A stretch of 37,876 nucleotides of DNA from Pirellulaceae bacterium (GCA_030748485.1 JASMLW010000446.1:1-37876); one strand, 5' to 3'. Counted from the stretch's first letter, positions 1-8,552 are shown. Notes: a model not told the origin generated them from the sequence alone. A program made the numbers and translations.

Positions 1-1197
1 TTCGATTCCCTTTAGAAAATAGCGATTGAACGAGCGGTCGCCTTCTTGAAGTCTCTTCTGTGTGGAGCGGAAGGCGGCTTGGTAGGTGGGATGTTGATCG
101 AGAAACAGACACGCCGCCCAGCTCCACGCGTACGGCTCAACTTGCAGGTGAGCTTGGGGGCCGTATTGGATGACGTGCGCCAGATTCAACGGCCCGGACT
201 CGTCGACGTCGTCCTTGATAATGCGGACGCGTCCCCAATGATCCGATTCCTCTCGCGAACGGGGGACGTAGCCGACCTGCAACTTTCCGCCCTGCCAGCG
301 GTGTGTGCCGAGAAACTCGGCCATCCCCTCCATGTACCACGGCGGGCCGGCTCCGCCCAGTCGCCACCGCATGAAAGCGTGTACGCCTTCGTGCAACAAC
401 AGATGTCGGCGGTAGTAGTCGCTCGGTTGTTCGTACACCCACAGCTCAAAACTTCGTTGAAAGCCGTGGAGAAATGGCGGCAGGTCATCGGGCAACAGTC
501 CGGTCGCTCGGAATCGCTGGCGATTGTCCATGACGTAACCGGTCACTTTCCAATCTTTGGCGCTGTCGACATCGACGCCGAAGTAGCGACACCATTGGGG
601 AACTGCCAAATCGAACGCCCGCGGCAGCTCATCGACGGCGGCTTTGGCCGGCAGATCGGTGTAGACCACGATGTGTTTGCCATCGAGTCGGCGGATGCCG
701 GCCGCCTTCGCTCGCTCATCTTCAATCGGCGGTCGCCACGGCGGCGGCTGCGGAGGCCCCCGACGCTGCTCGCCCTCGGGCAGAAACAGGTCCTCCGTTC
801 GCTGCCGCCCGACAGGCTGTTGATCATCCGGGTCACTTGACTCGGTTGCGACCTCCGCCGTGTCCGGCGGCGTGGACGGCTCGCTTGCGGGCAGAGAACT
901 TGCGGGCAGAGAATAAGTGGGCAATCCGGTCGTCTCGGCGAGTTCCGTCTGAGGCGAATGTTGCGGAGACGAATCTCCATCCTGGCGGCTGTTCAGCCGG
1001 GCCGTTTGGGAAGTCGCCGCGGGACGCTGGGCCGTCGAGTCGGTCGAGTTCAACTTGGGCTCGCCGCCGCACCCGGGGCAGGCGACCATTGCCGCACTGA
1101 GCAGAGCGATCGTGAGGAGGGTGGTTCGCCGCACGTTGTGGGGAGTCCAGTCGACAATTTGTCGGCCATCGAGTGGATTCGTCTCGCCGCACATCAT
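1..1197 (-). CDS. Exported putative metallopeptidase lipoprotein, 3' end cut by window edge
   Basis: The frame is open from an ATG at 1197 to the window edge (399 codons, no stop), so the C-terminus is missing. An AAGGG lies just upstream of the ATG pair at 1197/1194. A GTG at 1134 would give a more typical lipoprotein signal: RRTTLLTIALLSAAMVAC followed by PGCGG. A Pro/Ser/Thr-rich linker follows to about residue 150. The folded part carries HEGVH at residues 269-273 (H269, E270, H273) and a WYMEGMAEF motif near residue 290. This pairing resembles the zinc site of gluzincin-type peptidases with an EG.AE third-ligand motif, as in DUF1570-like planctomycete proteins. The protein is probably anchored in a membrane facing the periplasm. 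The substrate is unknown and the peptidase role is inferred. It is divergent from the next gene across 165 bases. Confidence 0.75.
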   Translation of the reverse strand, partial: MMCGETNPLDGRQIVDWTPHNVRRTTLLTIALLSAAMVACPGCGGEPKLNSTDSTAQRPAATSQTARLNSRQDGDSSPQHSPQTELAETTGLPTYSLPASSLPASEPSTPPDTAEVATESSDPDDQQPVGRQRTEDLFLPEGEQRRGPPQPPPWRPPIEDERAKAAGIRRLDGKHIVVYTDLPAKAAVDELPRAFDLAVPQWCRYFGVDVDSAKDWKVTGYVMDNRQRFRATGLLPDDLPPFLHGFQRSFELWVYEQPSDYYRRHLLLHEGVHAFMRWRLGGAGPPWYMEGMAEFLGTHRWQGGKLQVGYVPRSREESDHWGRVRIIKDDVDESGPLNLAHVIQYGPQAHLQVEPYAWSWAACLFLDQHPTYQAAFRSTQKRLQEGDRSFNRYFLKGIE

Positions 1198-1362
1198 CTC
1201 ATCGCCCTTCGAAACGTAGCACCCTGGCTTAGCTATCGTAGCATATCGACGCCCGGCGAAGCGATTTACCGTCGAGTAGTGCTTGCCTGCTCAGCGGCCG
1301 GAGTCAAGAATGTCGATTGCAAGCGCCGGCCGAGAGTTGGATTGGGTATAGAGGCAGTGATC

Positions 1363-2442
1363 ATGAGTCCATTCTCTTCGTCGCGTATTGGATTGTTCGT
1401 TCTCATTCTCGGCGTCAGTTGCTTACCCGGTTGTGGCGGATGCAAGTCGAATCCGCCCGCGGGCGACGGCGCACAAACGGCCGCCAACAACGGCGATGTC
1501 GTCGTCTATTGCTCACTCGATTCCGAATTCTCGGAGGCCGTGCTGGACGAGTACGAGCAGAAGTCGGGCGCTCGAGTGCTGAGCAATTTCGACATCGAGT
1601 CGACAAAGTCGGTCGGCCTTTACAACAAGATCGTCGCCGAGCGATCGCGTCCCCGCTGCGACGTCTTTTGGAACAATGAGATTCTGCTCGCCTTGCGACT
1701 AGAGCAACAAGGATTGCTCGACGCATACATCTCACCGGCGGCCGAGGACTTTCCCGACGCCTACCGTTCACCCCAAGGTCACTGGCACGGTCTGGCGGCG
1801 CGCGCACGCGTGCTGCTGGTGAACACGAAGCGGATGCCGGACCCGGCCGCTTGGCCGACATCGATCCGCGACTTGGCGGACGCGAAGCACCAGGGCCGTT
1901 GCGGCGTCGCCAAACCGCTGTTCGGCACGACCGCCAGCCACGCCGCTGTGCTTTTCTCGGAATGGGGATCGACGCGAGCGAAAGAGTATTGGCTGGGCGT
2001 CAAGAAGAATGCTCGCGTCGTGGGCGGGAACAAGCAAGTCGCGCTGGCCGTCGGTTCCGGGCAACTCGACTTCGGCCTCACCGACACGGACGATGCGATC
2101 ATCGAATTGGAGAACGGGCAACCGGTGGCGATCGTCTTCCCCGATCAGGAGGAGGGTGGGCTCGGCGCGCTGTTCATTCCCAACACGCTGTGCATTATCA
2201 AGGGAGGTCCCAACCCGGCGGGCGCTCGCAAACTGGTCGACTACCTGCTCCAGCCGAAGATCGAAACGCAATTGGCGGAGGGCAGCAGTGCGCAAATCCC
2301 GCTCAACTCAAAGGTGAAAACGACGTCGCGCGCGCTGCCTGACGAACCGATCAAATGGATGACCGCCGACTTCAGCAAGGCGGCCGCCGGTTGGCGCGAG
2401 GCGGCCGAGTTTCTCCGCGATGAATTCGAAGTAGCCGAGTGA
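1363..2442 (+). CDS. Iron(III)-type ABC transporter substrate-binding lipoprotein
   Basis: This 359-residue protein starts at the ATG preceded by GAGG eight bases upstream; the open frame extends further 5' but reads as non-coding there. The N-terminus is a lipoprotein signal (residues about 8-24, LFVLILGVSCLPGC). The mature part begins after a short Pro/Ala linker with VVVYCSLDSEFSEAVLDEYE, the usual opening of the FbpA/AfuA/FutA class of Fe3+-binding proteins. Later segments fit the same family: the LYNKIVAERSRPRCDVFWNNE region, FGTTASHAAVLF, and a LVDYLLQPKIETQLAEGSSA C-terminal part. It would capture ferric iron, or a similar small anion or metal complex, for an inner-membrane permease. 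No permease or ATPase gene lies next to it, so it appears to be an orphan here. The ligand is inferred from family resemblance. Confidence 0.85.
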   Translation: MSPFSSSRIGLFVLILGVSCLPGCGGCKSNPPAGDGAQTAANNGDVVVYCSLDSEFSEAVLDEYEQKSGARVLSNFDIESTKSVGLYNKIVAERSRPRCDVFWNNEILLALRLEQQGLLDAYISPAAEDFPDAYRSPQGHWHGLAARARVLLVNTKRMPDPAAWPTSIRDLADAKHQGRCGVAKPLFGTTASHAAVLFSEWGSTRAKEYWLGVKKNARVVGGNKQVALAVGSGQLDFGLTDTDDAIIELENGQPVAIVFPDQEEGGLGALFIPNTLCIIKGGPNPAGARKLVDYLLQPKIETQLAEGSSAQIPLNSKVKTTSRALPDEPIKWMTADFSKAAAGWREAAEFLRDEFEVAE

Positions 2443-2464
2443 CGCGGACGCTGAAGCGCGTCAC
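2439..2464. terminator. Hairpin shared by two convergent gene ends
   Basis: GTGACGCG (2439-2446) and CGCGTCAC (2457-2464) form a perfect 8-bp stem with a 10-base loop. The arms overlap the stop codons of both convergent genes (TGA at 2440-2442 on plus; TGA reading from 2463 on minus). There is no T-tract on either side, so intrinsic termination is uncertain. Its position suggests a bidirectional 3'-end structure. Confidence 0.45.
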
Positions 2465-3912
2465 TGCGCCTGCAGAGCTGCGATGTAGCGAGCCACCGTC
2501 GCCATGTTGCTGTAGTAAGTGCGAACGTTGATGATCGCAGTTGTGTTCTTCTCCGGCGGGTGGTACTTGAGCCGGCCCGCCTCGACCCAGGCGCCGCGGC
2601 TGTCGAGTTCGCCGATCGCCTTGGCCGCCGCCCGCGCGAGCGACTTCGACAGTTTTTCCCTACGCCAAGTATCTGGTCGCCGAGTCGGCGGGGGAAGATA
2701 CTTGCTCTCCTGCAATTCGACGAGCCGTCGTTCGATCCGATCCAGTTTCGAACCGACGATGAAGCCGTAGTGCGTCGGCAGATCTTTGGCGTGGTAAACC
2801 AACTCGTACTGCTTGGTGAAGTAGAGCGGGCGATTGGTCTTCAGTTCATAGAAGCGAGCTAACCGGCCATCGTCCAGCCGCGACCTCTTGAGGTACTCCA
2901 GCGCCGGCGATACGGCGTCCAAGTACTTCCGTTTCCCCGTGCGAACGTACAAGTCGAGAAGTGCCTGCATGACTCCCTGCGATTCTCCGCCGGTGACGCT
3001 GGCCGGTTCGAACCGCCGAGCCCAGGCGGGGTGCATCTGGCGATCGTATTGCTGAGCCCAGGCGGGTTGCGGTGCGGGGAGCTGGGCGAGCAAGATGAAG
3101 TCGCCCGCCCGCTCGGCCGCCTGCGAGAAACGTTCTTCGCCGTAGATCTCCGACGCCTCGAACATGACGTCGATCACGTCGGCGATCGTGTTGTCGTTGA
3201 ACGTGTAGTACTCGCGGTAGTCGAGTTTGGGATATTTTCGCGGCCAGCTGTCCGGATACGACGCCTTGCGGACCGGAAAACGCCGCGGGTCGGGCGGACC
3301 GCTGAAACGTTGCGGCCAGGCTCCGTTTGGGTATTGCGCGGCGAGCAGTCCGTCGAGCGCGTACGTCACACAGCCGTGAATCTCGCGGTCCTTGAACTGC
3401 AACGTTTCGTCGAGCCGCATCAAGAATCGCAGGGCCGCCTGGGTCGTATTGTCGTCGAGCGTCACGACATTCCGTTTGCCCTTGCCGCCGTCCACGCGAT
3501 AGGCGTATGCGGAACGCCGTTGCCGGTCGAACTCAATCCGGTAATCCCATCCGCCGCCGGGCAATTGACCATTGACCAGCGCGCCGCCCGTCTCCCGCGC
3601 GGCGGCCAGATACTGCTCGTCGCGGGTCCAGCGATAGGCGTCCAGGTAGGCGTCGCCCAGACTGGGAGTCCCCGGCGGTTGCACCCACACCATCTGCGGA
3701 CCGGCGACACCTTCGCCCTCGCGGAGGCTGAGGTCCGCGCTGTACTGCCACAAGCAACCGCCGGACACCGACACTTCGCGGCGGAAAAAGCCGACCGCTT
3801 TCGAGAGGGCGTCCCGCGCTTCGGTGAGCGTTGGGTCGGCGGCGGCGACTGTTCGGCATTCGTCGATTGCGAAGAGGCAGGCCAGGACGGCGAGGGCGTG
3901 GGCGTGGCGCAT
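2461..3912 (-). CDS. Secreted pectate lyase, polysaccharide lyase family 10
   Basis: This 483-residue protein starts at the ATG at 3912, preceded by AAAGGAG seven bases upstream. The longer open frame reaching 4104 runs into the tRNA-Leu gene and has no signal peptide at its start. Residues 1-25 form a signal peptide (ALAVLACLFAIDECRTVAAA). The body shows the landmarks of PL10 pectate lyases: GGGWDYRIEF (119-128), LDDNTTQ (152-158), YPNGAWPQRF (194-203), FNDNTIADVI (238-247) and PQPAWAQQYD (281-290). These enzymes cleave polygalacturonate by beta-elimination with calcium, using an (alpha/alpha) fold. It would act outside the cytoplasm on pectic or algal galacturonans. No other polysaccharide-degrading gene is adjacent. 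The family call is strong; the natural substrate is inferred. Confidence 0.88.
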   Translation of the reverse strand: MRHAHALAVLACLFAIDECRTVAAADPTLTEARDALSKAVGFFRREVSVSGGCLWQYSADLSLREGEGVAGPQMVWVQPPGTPSLGDAYLDAYRWTRDEQYLAAARETGGALVNGQLPGGGWDYRIEFDRQRRSAYAYRVDGGKGKRNVVTLDDNTTQAALRFLMRLDETLQFKDREIHGCVTYALDGLLAAQYPNGAWPQRFSGPPDPRRFPVRKASYPDSWPRKYPKLDYREYYTFNDNTIADVIDVMFEASEIYGEERFSQAAERAGDFILLAQLPAPQPAWAQQYDRQMHPAWARRFEPASVTGGESQGVMQALLDLYVRTGKRKYLDAVSPALEYLKRSRLDDGRLARFYELKTNRPLYFTKQYELVYHAKDLPTHYGFIVGSKLDRIERRLVELQESKYLPPPTRRPDTWRREKLSKSLARAAAKAIGELDSRGAWVEAGRLKYHPPEKNTTAIINVRTYYSNMATVARYIAALQAQ

Positions 3913-4077
3913 GGCGATCTCCTTTGGAGTTGTCGGCGAACGAGAACCCCATTGTCGATCTCTGAGACAACTCCCGCAAGCGAGTGGGCTGAGTGGGCCG
4001 CTCGCGCGCGGCGTCGCAGAGATGAGCCGCGACGGGTCGCGCGAGTTAGAGAGAGGAATCGCGCGAAAAAAGAAGAG

Positions 4078-4161
4078 TGCGGGTGAGAGGACTCGAACCT
4101 CCACCCTCTTGCGAGGACATGGCCCTCAACCATGCGCGTCTGCCAGTTCCGCCACACCCGC
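4078..4161 (-). tRNA. tRNA-Leu (anticodon GAG)
   Basis: The minus strand folds as a class II tRNA of 84 nt. The acceptor stem is GCGGGTG/CACCCGC with discriminator A. The anticodon stem is CATGG/CCATG with loop TTGAGGG, giving GAG. There is a long variable arm, and the T-loop is TTCGAGT. CCA is not encoded. A run of six T follows on the minus strand (4066-4071), probably ending the transcript. Confidence 0.95.
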
Positions 4162-4211
4162 ACTTTGGGAGGCGATTTAGTCTAGGTGGTTTTCTTTCAG
4201 CGTCAAGGTGC

Positions 4212-5741
4212 TCAATCGCGTTTGGCGACGAGGAGGCTGGCGTCGGGAGCGTACTGCAGATCGACGTTGGCGCGGACCCACAAAAGGATGTTCTCGGCCA
4301 TGGCGTCGGGAGACACTTGAGCGCGTCGCTTGGCGACTTTCGCCAACACGCGCTCGTTGAGCGCGCCACCGGAAAGCAAGCGAGCTCCGCGGAGACTTTC
4401 GCTCATCACAATCAGCCACTCGCCGGGCGCGATGCGATGGCGGCGGTGGCGAAAACAGGCGTCGGGATCGGCTCCGAGCGGCAGCTCTTCCTGCGCGAGC
4501 ACTTTCATTTTCGGACCACGCAAGGCGACGGCCAGCCCACCGCCCGCGGTCGCGTGCTCGAGCGAACCGGTGTCCGGATCGATCAACCCGTAGAACAACG
4601 ACGCATGCTGATCTCCCGCGCTGCTGGACCAGAGCGTGTCGTTGATTCGGGAGAGCAACTGCTTGCCTGTGTGCCGGTGGGCGGCGTGCGCCTTGAGAGT
4701 TGCGTGGAAAGACGTCGAGGCCAGCGCCGCCTCAAAGCCGTACGCTCGCGCTTCGCCGACGGCGAGCGCCAGGCGACCGTCGGGCAGCACGGCCCAATCG
4801 TAGAAATCACCTCCCGCGCTGTCGGATTCAAGTCTGGCTCCGGCCACTTTCCAATTGGAGAGCAGGGGGCTGATGATCGGCAAACGGTCGTGCTGCCAAC
4901 GAGCGGCGCTCTGCAATTCACGGTCGACGTGGCGCGTGGCGAGCTGTTGCTGGAGGAGGATCTCGCGCTCCAGATCGGCGGCGATCCGACCGGCGACTAA
5001 CTCGGCCAGATTCGTCTGCTGATCGTCGAAGGAACCGGCCGCATCTCGGTAAAACCAGAGCGTTCCCAACGGCGACGAGGGAGTTGAGATCGGGACGCAG
5101 AGGGCGGAGCCGAATTTCTCTTCCGGGCATTTCCAATGCGGGAACATGATCGCGTCATCGATCACAACCGCGTGGCCGATCAGCGCTTCCAAGTCGGCGA
5201 TGGCTCCGCGGAGCGGCCGCGGCGGCGACACGAATCGATCGCGCGGCAGCCCCCAGCACGCGCGCATCTTCAAGTGGGTTGTCGCGTCGTCGAGCATGTA
5301 AGCGGCGACCGCCTGGCAGCCAAGTGATTCCGCGCCCGCCTTCAGCACCGACTCCAGGCGAGCCGCCAGGTGCAACCCTTCTTCGGGATGAGGTTGGACG
5401 GGAACGCCGGCGGCCAGCTCAGCCTCGCGCTGCCAGAGGGCGTAGCGGGCGTTGTGCAACTCGCCGAACAGCCGACTGATCGAATTGGCCAGCGACTCGG
5501 CTCCGTCCCGCGACGCCGGCGGCGACTGCGGAGCCATCTCGGCAATCAGTTTTCCGGGCGCGGCCGGCGACATCGAATCGTCGTCGCGCTGCCGCGATTC
5601 GAATCGCAAGTTCCAACCAGTGGCCTGGTTGAAAGCAGCCTGCATTTGCGGAAAGTTGGGAACGTCGTCGCTGGGAATTCTCGGCTCGGCGAGCGTTTCT
5701 TCGACGTGGATTTTCAGTTGCGGAGCGAGCGAGTCAGTCAC
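4212..5741 (-). CDS. GAF domain plus SpoIIE/RsbU-like PP2C phosphatase, altered metal site
   Basis: This is a 509-residue cytoplasmic protein starting at a GTG (5741) with AGG about six bases upstream. Residues about 125-255 resemble a GAF sensor domain (LESVLKAGAESLGCQAVAAYML ... ALCVPISTPSSPLGTLWFYR). A short helical linker (255-285) leads to a SpoIIE/RsbU-type PP2C domain (290-509) with GGDFYDW at 310-316. Several usually conserved metal-site motifs differ. VGEARAYG (328-335) stands where VGDVSGHG is usual, MSESL (446-450) replaces TDG, and PDAS (499-502) keeps only the second aspartate of DDxT. Family members dephosphorylate anti-anti-sigma proteins in partner-switching pathways. No anti-sigma or STAS gene is in this window, although a large sigma factor lies about 13 kb away. 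Catalytic activity is therefore uncertain. Confidence 0.8.
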   Translation of the reverse strand: MTDSLAPQLKIHVEETLAEPRIPSDDVPNFPQMQAAFNQATGWNLRFESRQRDDDSMSPAAPGKLIAEMAPQSPPASRDGAESLANSISRLFGELHNARYALWQREAELAAGVPVQPHPEEGLHLAARLESVLKAGAESLGCQAVAAYMLDDATTHLKMRACWGLPRDRFVSPPRPLRGAIADLEALIGHAVVIDDAIMFPHWKCPEEKFGSALCVPISTPSSPLGTLWFYRDAAGSFDDQQTNLAELVAGRIAADLEREILLQQQLATRHVDRELQSAARWQHDRLPIISPLLSNWKVAGARLESDSAGGDFYDWAVLPDGRLALAVGEARAYGFEAALASTSFHATLKAHAAHRHTGKQLLSRINDTLWSSSAGDQHASLFYGLIDPDTGSLEHATAGGGLAVALRGPKMKVLAQEELPLGADPDACFRHRRHRIAPGEWLIVMSESLRGARLLSGGALNERVLAKVAKRRAQVSPDAMAENILLWVRANVDLQYAPDASLLVAKRD

Positions 5742-5926
5742 GGGCGGCCTATACAGGATTCAATCGGCAAACGGCGCCTCCGTGCCGCTTCCCTCACGCA
5801 ATCCAAGCGCGAGAACCATCCGTGTCCGGCTGGACCGTAATCCAGCACTGCTTACATCGGCCGATTGTTTTCCCCAGCTTTGCTAGACTCGCAATCTCGC
5901 GACGTCTAACGGACAGTCCGCTTGCA

Positions 5927-5959
5927 ACGGCTCAGGGAGCCGTGGCTCCGCCGGAGCCA
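5927..5959. repeat. Two adjacent perfect hairpins
   Basis: ACGGCTC (5927-5933) pairs with GAGCCGT (5937-5943) around a 3-base loop. Immediately after, TGGCTCC (5943-5949) pairs with GGAGCCA (5953-5959), again around a 3-base loop. The two stems share the core GGCTC, so they can also pair with each other, allowing alternative folds. No T-tract follows on either strand within the usual distance. Confidence 0.6.
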
Positions 5960-5994
5960 TCCTCCCATTCCGCAAAAAAGTACCGGTGGCGAAC

Positions 5995-6055
5995 CCAGGC
6001 GGGCTTCAAGTCGACGCGAACGAGCGTCTGTGCGGGAGCCAATTGCCCCGCCTGG
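5995..6055 (-). terminator. Long inverted repeat just after a minus-strand gene
   Basis: CCAGGCGGG (5995-6003) and CCCGCCTGG (6047-6055) are perfect 9-base inverted arms, with an inner GACGC/GCGTC stem. The structure starts three bases after the stop codon at 6058-6060 of the minus-strand gene. A run of six T follows about 20 bases beyond the arm on the minus strand. It is a plausible but unusual transcript-end structure. Confidence 0.4.
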
Positions 6056-6057
6056 TA

Positions 6058-7791
6058 TTAAGGCAGCGACGGCAGCGGAGCCATCGCGGCGGCGACGGCC
6101 GGCAAAGTGGCCGTGCGGCCGGCTAGTGATTCGACATAGACCTGTTCAACTGAACCTCCGCCCGACATCCACCAACCTTGCGCGGCGGACCAATGCGCGG
6201 CGGCGGCGGCGAGCGTCAACGGCGGAACCGATTCGCCGATCTGCAAGTCCGCGCGGAGTCGGGCGAGTTGGGTTTGGACTTCGGCTCCCACCGCGGGGAA
6301 CCTCGTGTAGACGCGCCGCGCGGGAACGCTAATGCTCGGTCGCGCCCCCGTTCCGGGTAGTCCGGCCAGTTGTTGAGCCGAGAGCGTTTTACTTTTCAAC
6401 ACGGACACTTGCTGGACCAAATGCGGCGCGTATCCAGTCAACTGGATGTCGCTGCCCTGGACGAGAAACGGCGGTGTTAACGCGCCGCGGACGGTGGCGA
6501 CGACGTCGGGAAAACGAGCGACCGCCGCCTGGCTGCGGCGGGCCGCGACGCGCTCCCGCCAATTCATTAACTCGGTCGTCGCCCGCCGGTACGAACCGGC
6601 CGCCTGCGCGAGTGTTGACTCCTGCCCGGCGAATTGCCGCAACGCGTCCGCCAGCGCCTTGGTCGGCAGCTGCTCGCCGATCGCCGCGACCGGAGCCAGC
6701 GCCGCCAAGTAGCCGTCGTAATCCTTGCGGAAGCCGGCCGCATCGCGCGGCGTCTTGGCGTCGGCGACGATCAACGCGGCGAGTCCCTTGACGGCCAAGT
6801 CGTTTATCGATGTGTAGCTCGTGTGAACTATCTTGAAGACGGACTCATCCGCCTGTTGGGCGACGTCCATTCGCAACCACAACAACGACAGCATGCGCAG
6901 ACAACCGGCCCGCCGCACGCGCCATGTCTCGACCACATGCGCGGCCAGCGCCGGACCCTGTAAGGGCTGTCCGGATGCGTCTGGCAGTTTCCCATTGGCT
7001 TCGGGCAGTCGATTCACCAGTTGCGCGAACTTTTTGTTGGCCGCGTCTTCCGCCTCGATCTTCTTGGTCAGCGCTTCGTACGACGATCGCCGCAGTTGCT
7101 GTTCGAGTGGCGTTTTGATGCGCGATCCCTGCAAGACGTAAGGCATGTAGAATTTCAGTTGTTCCTGCCGATCCATGATGAACGTGTCGGCGAACGTCTG
7201 AAACTGTACGGTGCGCCACCGTTGTTCCGCTTTGCTCCATTCCTCTTTCCCGATGTGATTCTCGATCGCCTTGGCCTCGCGGTCTCGCTGAGCCGTGAGT
7301 CGCGGCAGATTCATGCGGACGGCGCGGAGTGCGGCCGATCCCTTCTGCGTCGTGCGGTATGTTCCCAGGATGCCGTCGCCGACTCGCTCGTGCTCCACGG
7401 CGCGGCGCTCCCAATCCTCACCGGCCGGCTCGCCTAACTTCTTCAAGTCCTGAGCCAGGTCGACCAGCAGCCGGATCGAGCTGGACATCCGGGTGATCTC
7501 TTTGGGGTTGACGCCATTGAGCTTGCCGGCGGTTTGCATCTGCTGAAACTTGACGATCGATGTGCGAATCTGCGTATTCAACTCGAGACATTGCTTGTGC
7601 AGTTCACCCGAGAGTTCGGGTTGCACCAGGTCGAACGGCGCGTAGGGATCCACTGTACTTGGGTTGGCGAACGCCGGCGCCGCGGCGGTGATCGCGGCAG
7701 TGATCGCGGCGAGCGCAACGATCACCGCACCGAGTCGAATATGTCGCGCGTGGCGCGTGGGGGGCGCGCTGAGCAGTCGAGCGTGAGACAT
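6058..7791 (-). CDS. Exported protein of unknown function, helix-rich
   Basis: This encodes 577 residues from the ATG at 7791 (AAGGG about ten bases upstream). The open frame reaches 7860, but the signal peptide begins at this ATG: an Arg/His-rich n-region, then VIVALAAITAAITAAAPAFA, cleaved near AFA-NPS. The mature protein is Gln-, Ala- and Arg-rich with long stretches of predicted helix (for example residues 65-180) and no recognised catalytic motif. I do not recognise the family. It lies 65 bases downstream of the next lipoprotein gene, with the same direction, so the two could be co-transcribed and act together in the cell envelope. That link is inference. Confidence 0.75.
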   Translation of the reverse strand: MSHARLLSAPPTRHARHIRLGAVIVALAAITAAITAAAPAFANPSTVDPYAPFDLVQPELSGELHKQCLELNTQIRTSIVKFQQMQTAGKLNGVNPKEITRMSSSIRLLVDLAQDLKKLGEPAGEDWERRAVEHERVGDGILGTYRTTQKGSAALRAVRMNLPRLTAQRDREAKAIENHIGKEEWSKAEQRWRTVQFQTFADTFIMDRQEQLKFYMPYVLQGSRIKTPLEQQLRRSSYEALTKKIEAEDAANKKFAQLVNRLPEANGKLPDASGQPLQGPALAAHVVETWRVRRAGCLRMLSLLWLRMDVAQQADESVFKIVHTSYTSINDLAVKGLAALIVADAKTPRDAAGFRKDYDGYLAALAPVAAIGEQLPTKALADALRQFAGQESTLAQAAGSYRRATTELMNWRERVAARRSQAAVARFPDVVATVRGALTPPFLVQGSDIQLTGYAPHLVQQVSVLKSKTLSAQQLAGLPGTGARPSISVPARRVYTRFPAVGAEVQTQLARLRADLQIGESVPPLTLAAAAAHWSAAQGWWMSGGGSVEQVYVESLAGRTATLPAVAAAMAPLPSLP

Positions 7792-7856
7792 GGTAAGACA
7801 CCCTTGATGTGAAGCAAAGGACGAGAACCGCCAAGCGTCAACGATCACTTCGTCGA

Positions 7857-8552
7857 TCACTTCAATAGAGCGGCGAATGTTCCTCGCGGCTCGATCGCGC
7901 GATCGGCGTCCGTGTTCTGCAGTTGCCCACCGGTGATCTCACCGGACAGCAAGGAAACCTCAAAGGAGCGAATCTGGATTTGGATCGGTTCCGCCGAGTA
8001 CCAAATCGGACCGTCGCCTTGGACGAACAGCTCCGCCGGCATCGTTTTGCCGACGAGCGCCTCGAGCGACTCGGCCGTCGTGCGCACTTGCAGAAACACG
8101 GCCGTTCCAGACGCCGGCGCCGCCTCAGCGTAGCTGCGGAACTGCAGCGTGTTGGCGCGGCCGTCTTGGCCAGGTACGAAACTCATGAAACAGCCGGGCG
8201 CCTTCACGGGGGCGTCCAATTGCAGATCCCAACGGACGCGCGGATCGACGGAGGCGGCGGCCGCATTAGCGGCCGATTCAGCCGCTTTGCTGACCGAGTC
8301 GCCGAGTCCCTTGGCGGCTTCGGCGACGTCGCCTGACTGAACTTTTTCGGCGGCCTCCGAGACGGACTCTTGAACGGCGTTGGCCGTCTTCTGCGCTTGC
8401 TCCTGCACCTTCTCTGACGCCGAACTGACTTTCTCGGCGCCGGCGGTCGCCGACTCCTTGACGTCGTTCATAACGGTTTGCAAGTCCTTGTCCCCGCAGC
8501 CGCACATCAGCGCGGCAAGCAGGCACCAACCTACTCTAGTGTGCAACGACAT
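7857..8552 (-). CDS. Lipoprotein with amphipathic helical repeat region
   Basis: This encodes 231 residues from the ATG at 8552, chosen because AAGGAG lies nine bases upstream; an in-frame ATG at 8576 lacks such a site. A lipoprotein signal (VGWCLLAALMCGCGDKD) is followed by an Ala/Glu/Lys/Ser-rich stretch (residues about 22-100). Its repeating patterns, such as SEKVQEQAQKTANAVQESVSEAAEKV, resemble long amphipathic or coiled-coil helices like those of apolipoprotein-like and LEA-like proteins. The C-terminal part (105-231) looks like a separate beta-rich domain (RVRWDLQLDAPVKAPGCFMSFVPG). Function is unknown. It shares direction and close spacing with the gene at 6058-7791. Confidence 0.75.
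   Translation of the reverse strand: MSLHTRVGWCLLAALMCGCGDKDLQTVMNDVKESATAGAEKVSSASEKVQEQAQKTANAVQESVSEAAEKVQSGDVAEAAKGLGDSVSKAAESAANAAAASVDPRVRWDLQLDAPVKAPGCFMSFVPGQDGRANTLQFRSYAEAAPASGTAVFLQVRTTAESLEALVGKTMPAELFVQGDGPIWYSAEPIQIQIRSFEVSLLSGEITGGQLQNTDADRAIEPRGTFAALLK

Larger units (their letters stand above)
5742..6057. other. Intergenic region of 316 bases rich in inverted repeats
   Basis: This lies between two minus-strand genes. It should hold the 3' end signals of the 577-residue protein gene and the promoter of the phosphatase gene. No convincing small gene was seen. The short open frames on the plus strand lack start context and protein-like composition. It contains two adjacent tight hairpins and one longer inverted repeat, listed separately. 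I did not find a clear -35/-10 pair for the phosphatase gene. Confidence 0.6.

Noticed and set aside
46-840. A 264-codon plus-strand open frame at the window start
   Set aside because: The minus-strand frame encodes a lipoprotein with an HEGVH motif and stays open to the edge; the plus frame is its shadow.
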